Source: Rhodocyclaceae bacterium (GTDB taxonomy: Bacteria > Pseudomonadota > Gammaproteobacteria > Burkholderiales > Rhodocyclaceae). Taken from it: a DNA stretch of 7,071 nucleotides. The DNA is taken from positions 1 through 7,071 of the forward strand of contig JANYAW010000202.1 in assembly GCA_025361105.1 (NCBI GenBank). The letters are read 5' to 3'. The first letter of the stretch is position 1. Every line of letters begins with the position of its first letter. Shown here in pieces: positions 6,720 to 7,071 of this stretch. Below the pieces are notes generated by a model that was not told the DNA's origin, searched no databases, and worked only from the letters and a program-made list of their open reading frames with translations. Both the position numbers and the translations under genes were made by a program.

Positions 6720-7071
6720 TTAGCACACCAAGCCTGGCGTGGCCTTGAAGCAATAGCGATTACGGCTCGCCATTCGAGGCGCTCGTGCTGAGTCGGTATC
6801 CGTTCCCCAGCAAATCTCATCGTAACTAATCATTCCGTCGTCGGCCACCGTGAGCACCGTAGAAGAGCGTGTGCCATAGGTCGGCGCACCAGGCGGCAAG
6901 CGAATAAAAGCGGCCGACAATAGCCGCTCCCATTCCAGCGAGATGCCGGTCTGCGGCAAGGTTTCATCAGTATGTATGGTGACGTCGACCAGCAAATCAA
7001 AAATCCTTTGATCGTTTGGCAAGGCTGTCAGTGCGCTTTCCAACGCCGTTCTGCCAGCACCAACTTTCGGC
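6720..7071 (-). CDS. NRDE (TANGO2-like) family protein, C-terminal part (5' end outside window)
   Basis: The frame is open from the window edge to TAA at 6720, giving about 117 residues of the C-terminus. The family resemblance rests on PPGAPTYGTRSSTVLTV, which matches the conserved YGTRSSTVL segment near the end of NRDE/TANGO2 proteins; the preceding hydrophilic stretch (NDQRIFDLLVD, then ETLPQTGI) also fits. The biochemical role of bacterial members is poorly defined; eukaryotic TANGO2 has been linked to haem and lipid handling. After DGMISYDE the protein continues for about 34 residues, rich in Arg and Cys and ending LVC; I recall most relatives ending sooner. The TTG at 7043 is not taken as a start, because the reading frame and the sequence character continue upstream of it. 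It reads in the same direction as emrAB, 35 bases ahead, so co-transcription is plausible. Confidence 0.75.
   Translation of the reverse strand, partial: PKVGAGRTALESALTALPNDQRIFDLLVDVTIHTDETLPQTGISLEWERLLSAAFIRLPPGAPTYGTRSSTVLTVADDGMISYDEICWGTDTDSARAPRMASRNRYCFKATPGLVC

Noticed and set aside
7041..7043. TTG as the start of a short 107-residue NRDE-region protein
   Set aside because: The frame stays open to the window edge with matching sequence character, and the conserved NRDE N-terminus would lie further upstream.

Overview
The window looks like chromosomal DNA from a Gram-negative proteobacterium, most likely a betaproteobacterium. An outer-membrane TonB-dependent receptor and an EmrAB-type envelope-spanning pump require two membranes. 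The TadA, YkuD and GNAT sequences read like betaproteobacterial proteins, though this placement is by eye and no search was run. Base composition is moderate and even, with no obvious patch of foreign DNA. No tRNA, rRNA, CRISPR array, insertion sequence or phage gene is visible.

Layout, left to right. A 3'-truncated TonB-dependent receptor of the YncD/PqqU family (minus strand) lies directly downstream of a small membrane protein with ankyrin repeats (minus strand); they are 8 bases apart and look co-transcribed. A 106-base divergent intergenic region holding a perfect 12-base palindrome separates them from a plus-strand pair. That pair is tadA (tRNA adenosine deaminase) and, overlapping it by one base, a gene for a YkuD L,D-transpeptidase domain fused to an ElaA-like GNAT acetyltransferase domain. 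This fusion gene converges with the next block and shares a four-base TTAG in which both stop codons lie. The minus-strand block is, in order of transcription, the end of an NRDE/TANGO2-family gene (5' part outside the window), emrA (membrane fusion protein) and emrB (14-helix DHA2 drug:proton antiporter).

How the genes work together. EmrA and EmrB form an inner-membrane and periplasmic pair that needs an outer-membrane TolC-type channel, which is not encoded here. The receptor should be powered by TonB-ExbBD encoded elsewhere. TadA makes inosine at the wobble base of tRNA-Arg; its coupling to the transpeptidase-acetyltransferase gene looks like compact gene packing rather than shared function. 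Genes are tightly packed: no stretch of more than 106 bases lacks a gene, and three of the six junctions are 11 bases or less, or overlap.

The most unusual object is the YkuD-GNAT fusion, which joins a domain type usually found in the periplasm to one that needs cytoplasmic acetyl-CoA, without any signal peptide. The remaining content is recognisable, and no clear new multi-gene system was found.
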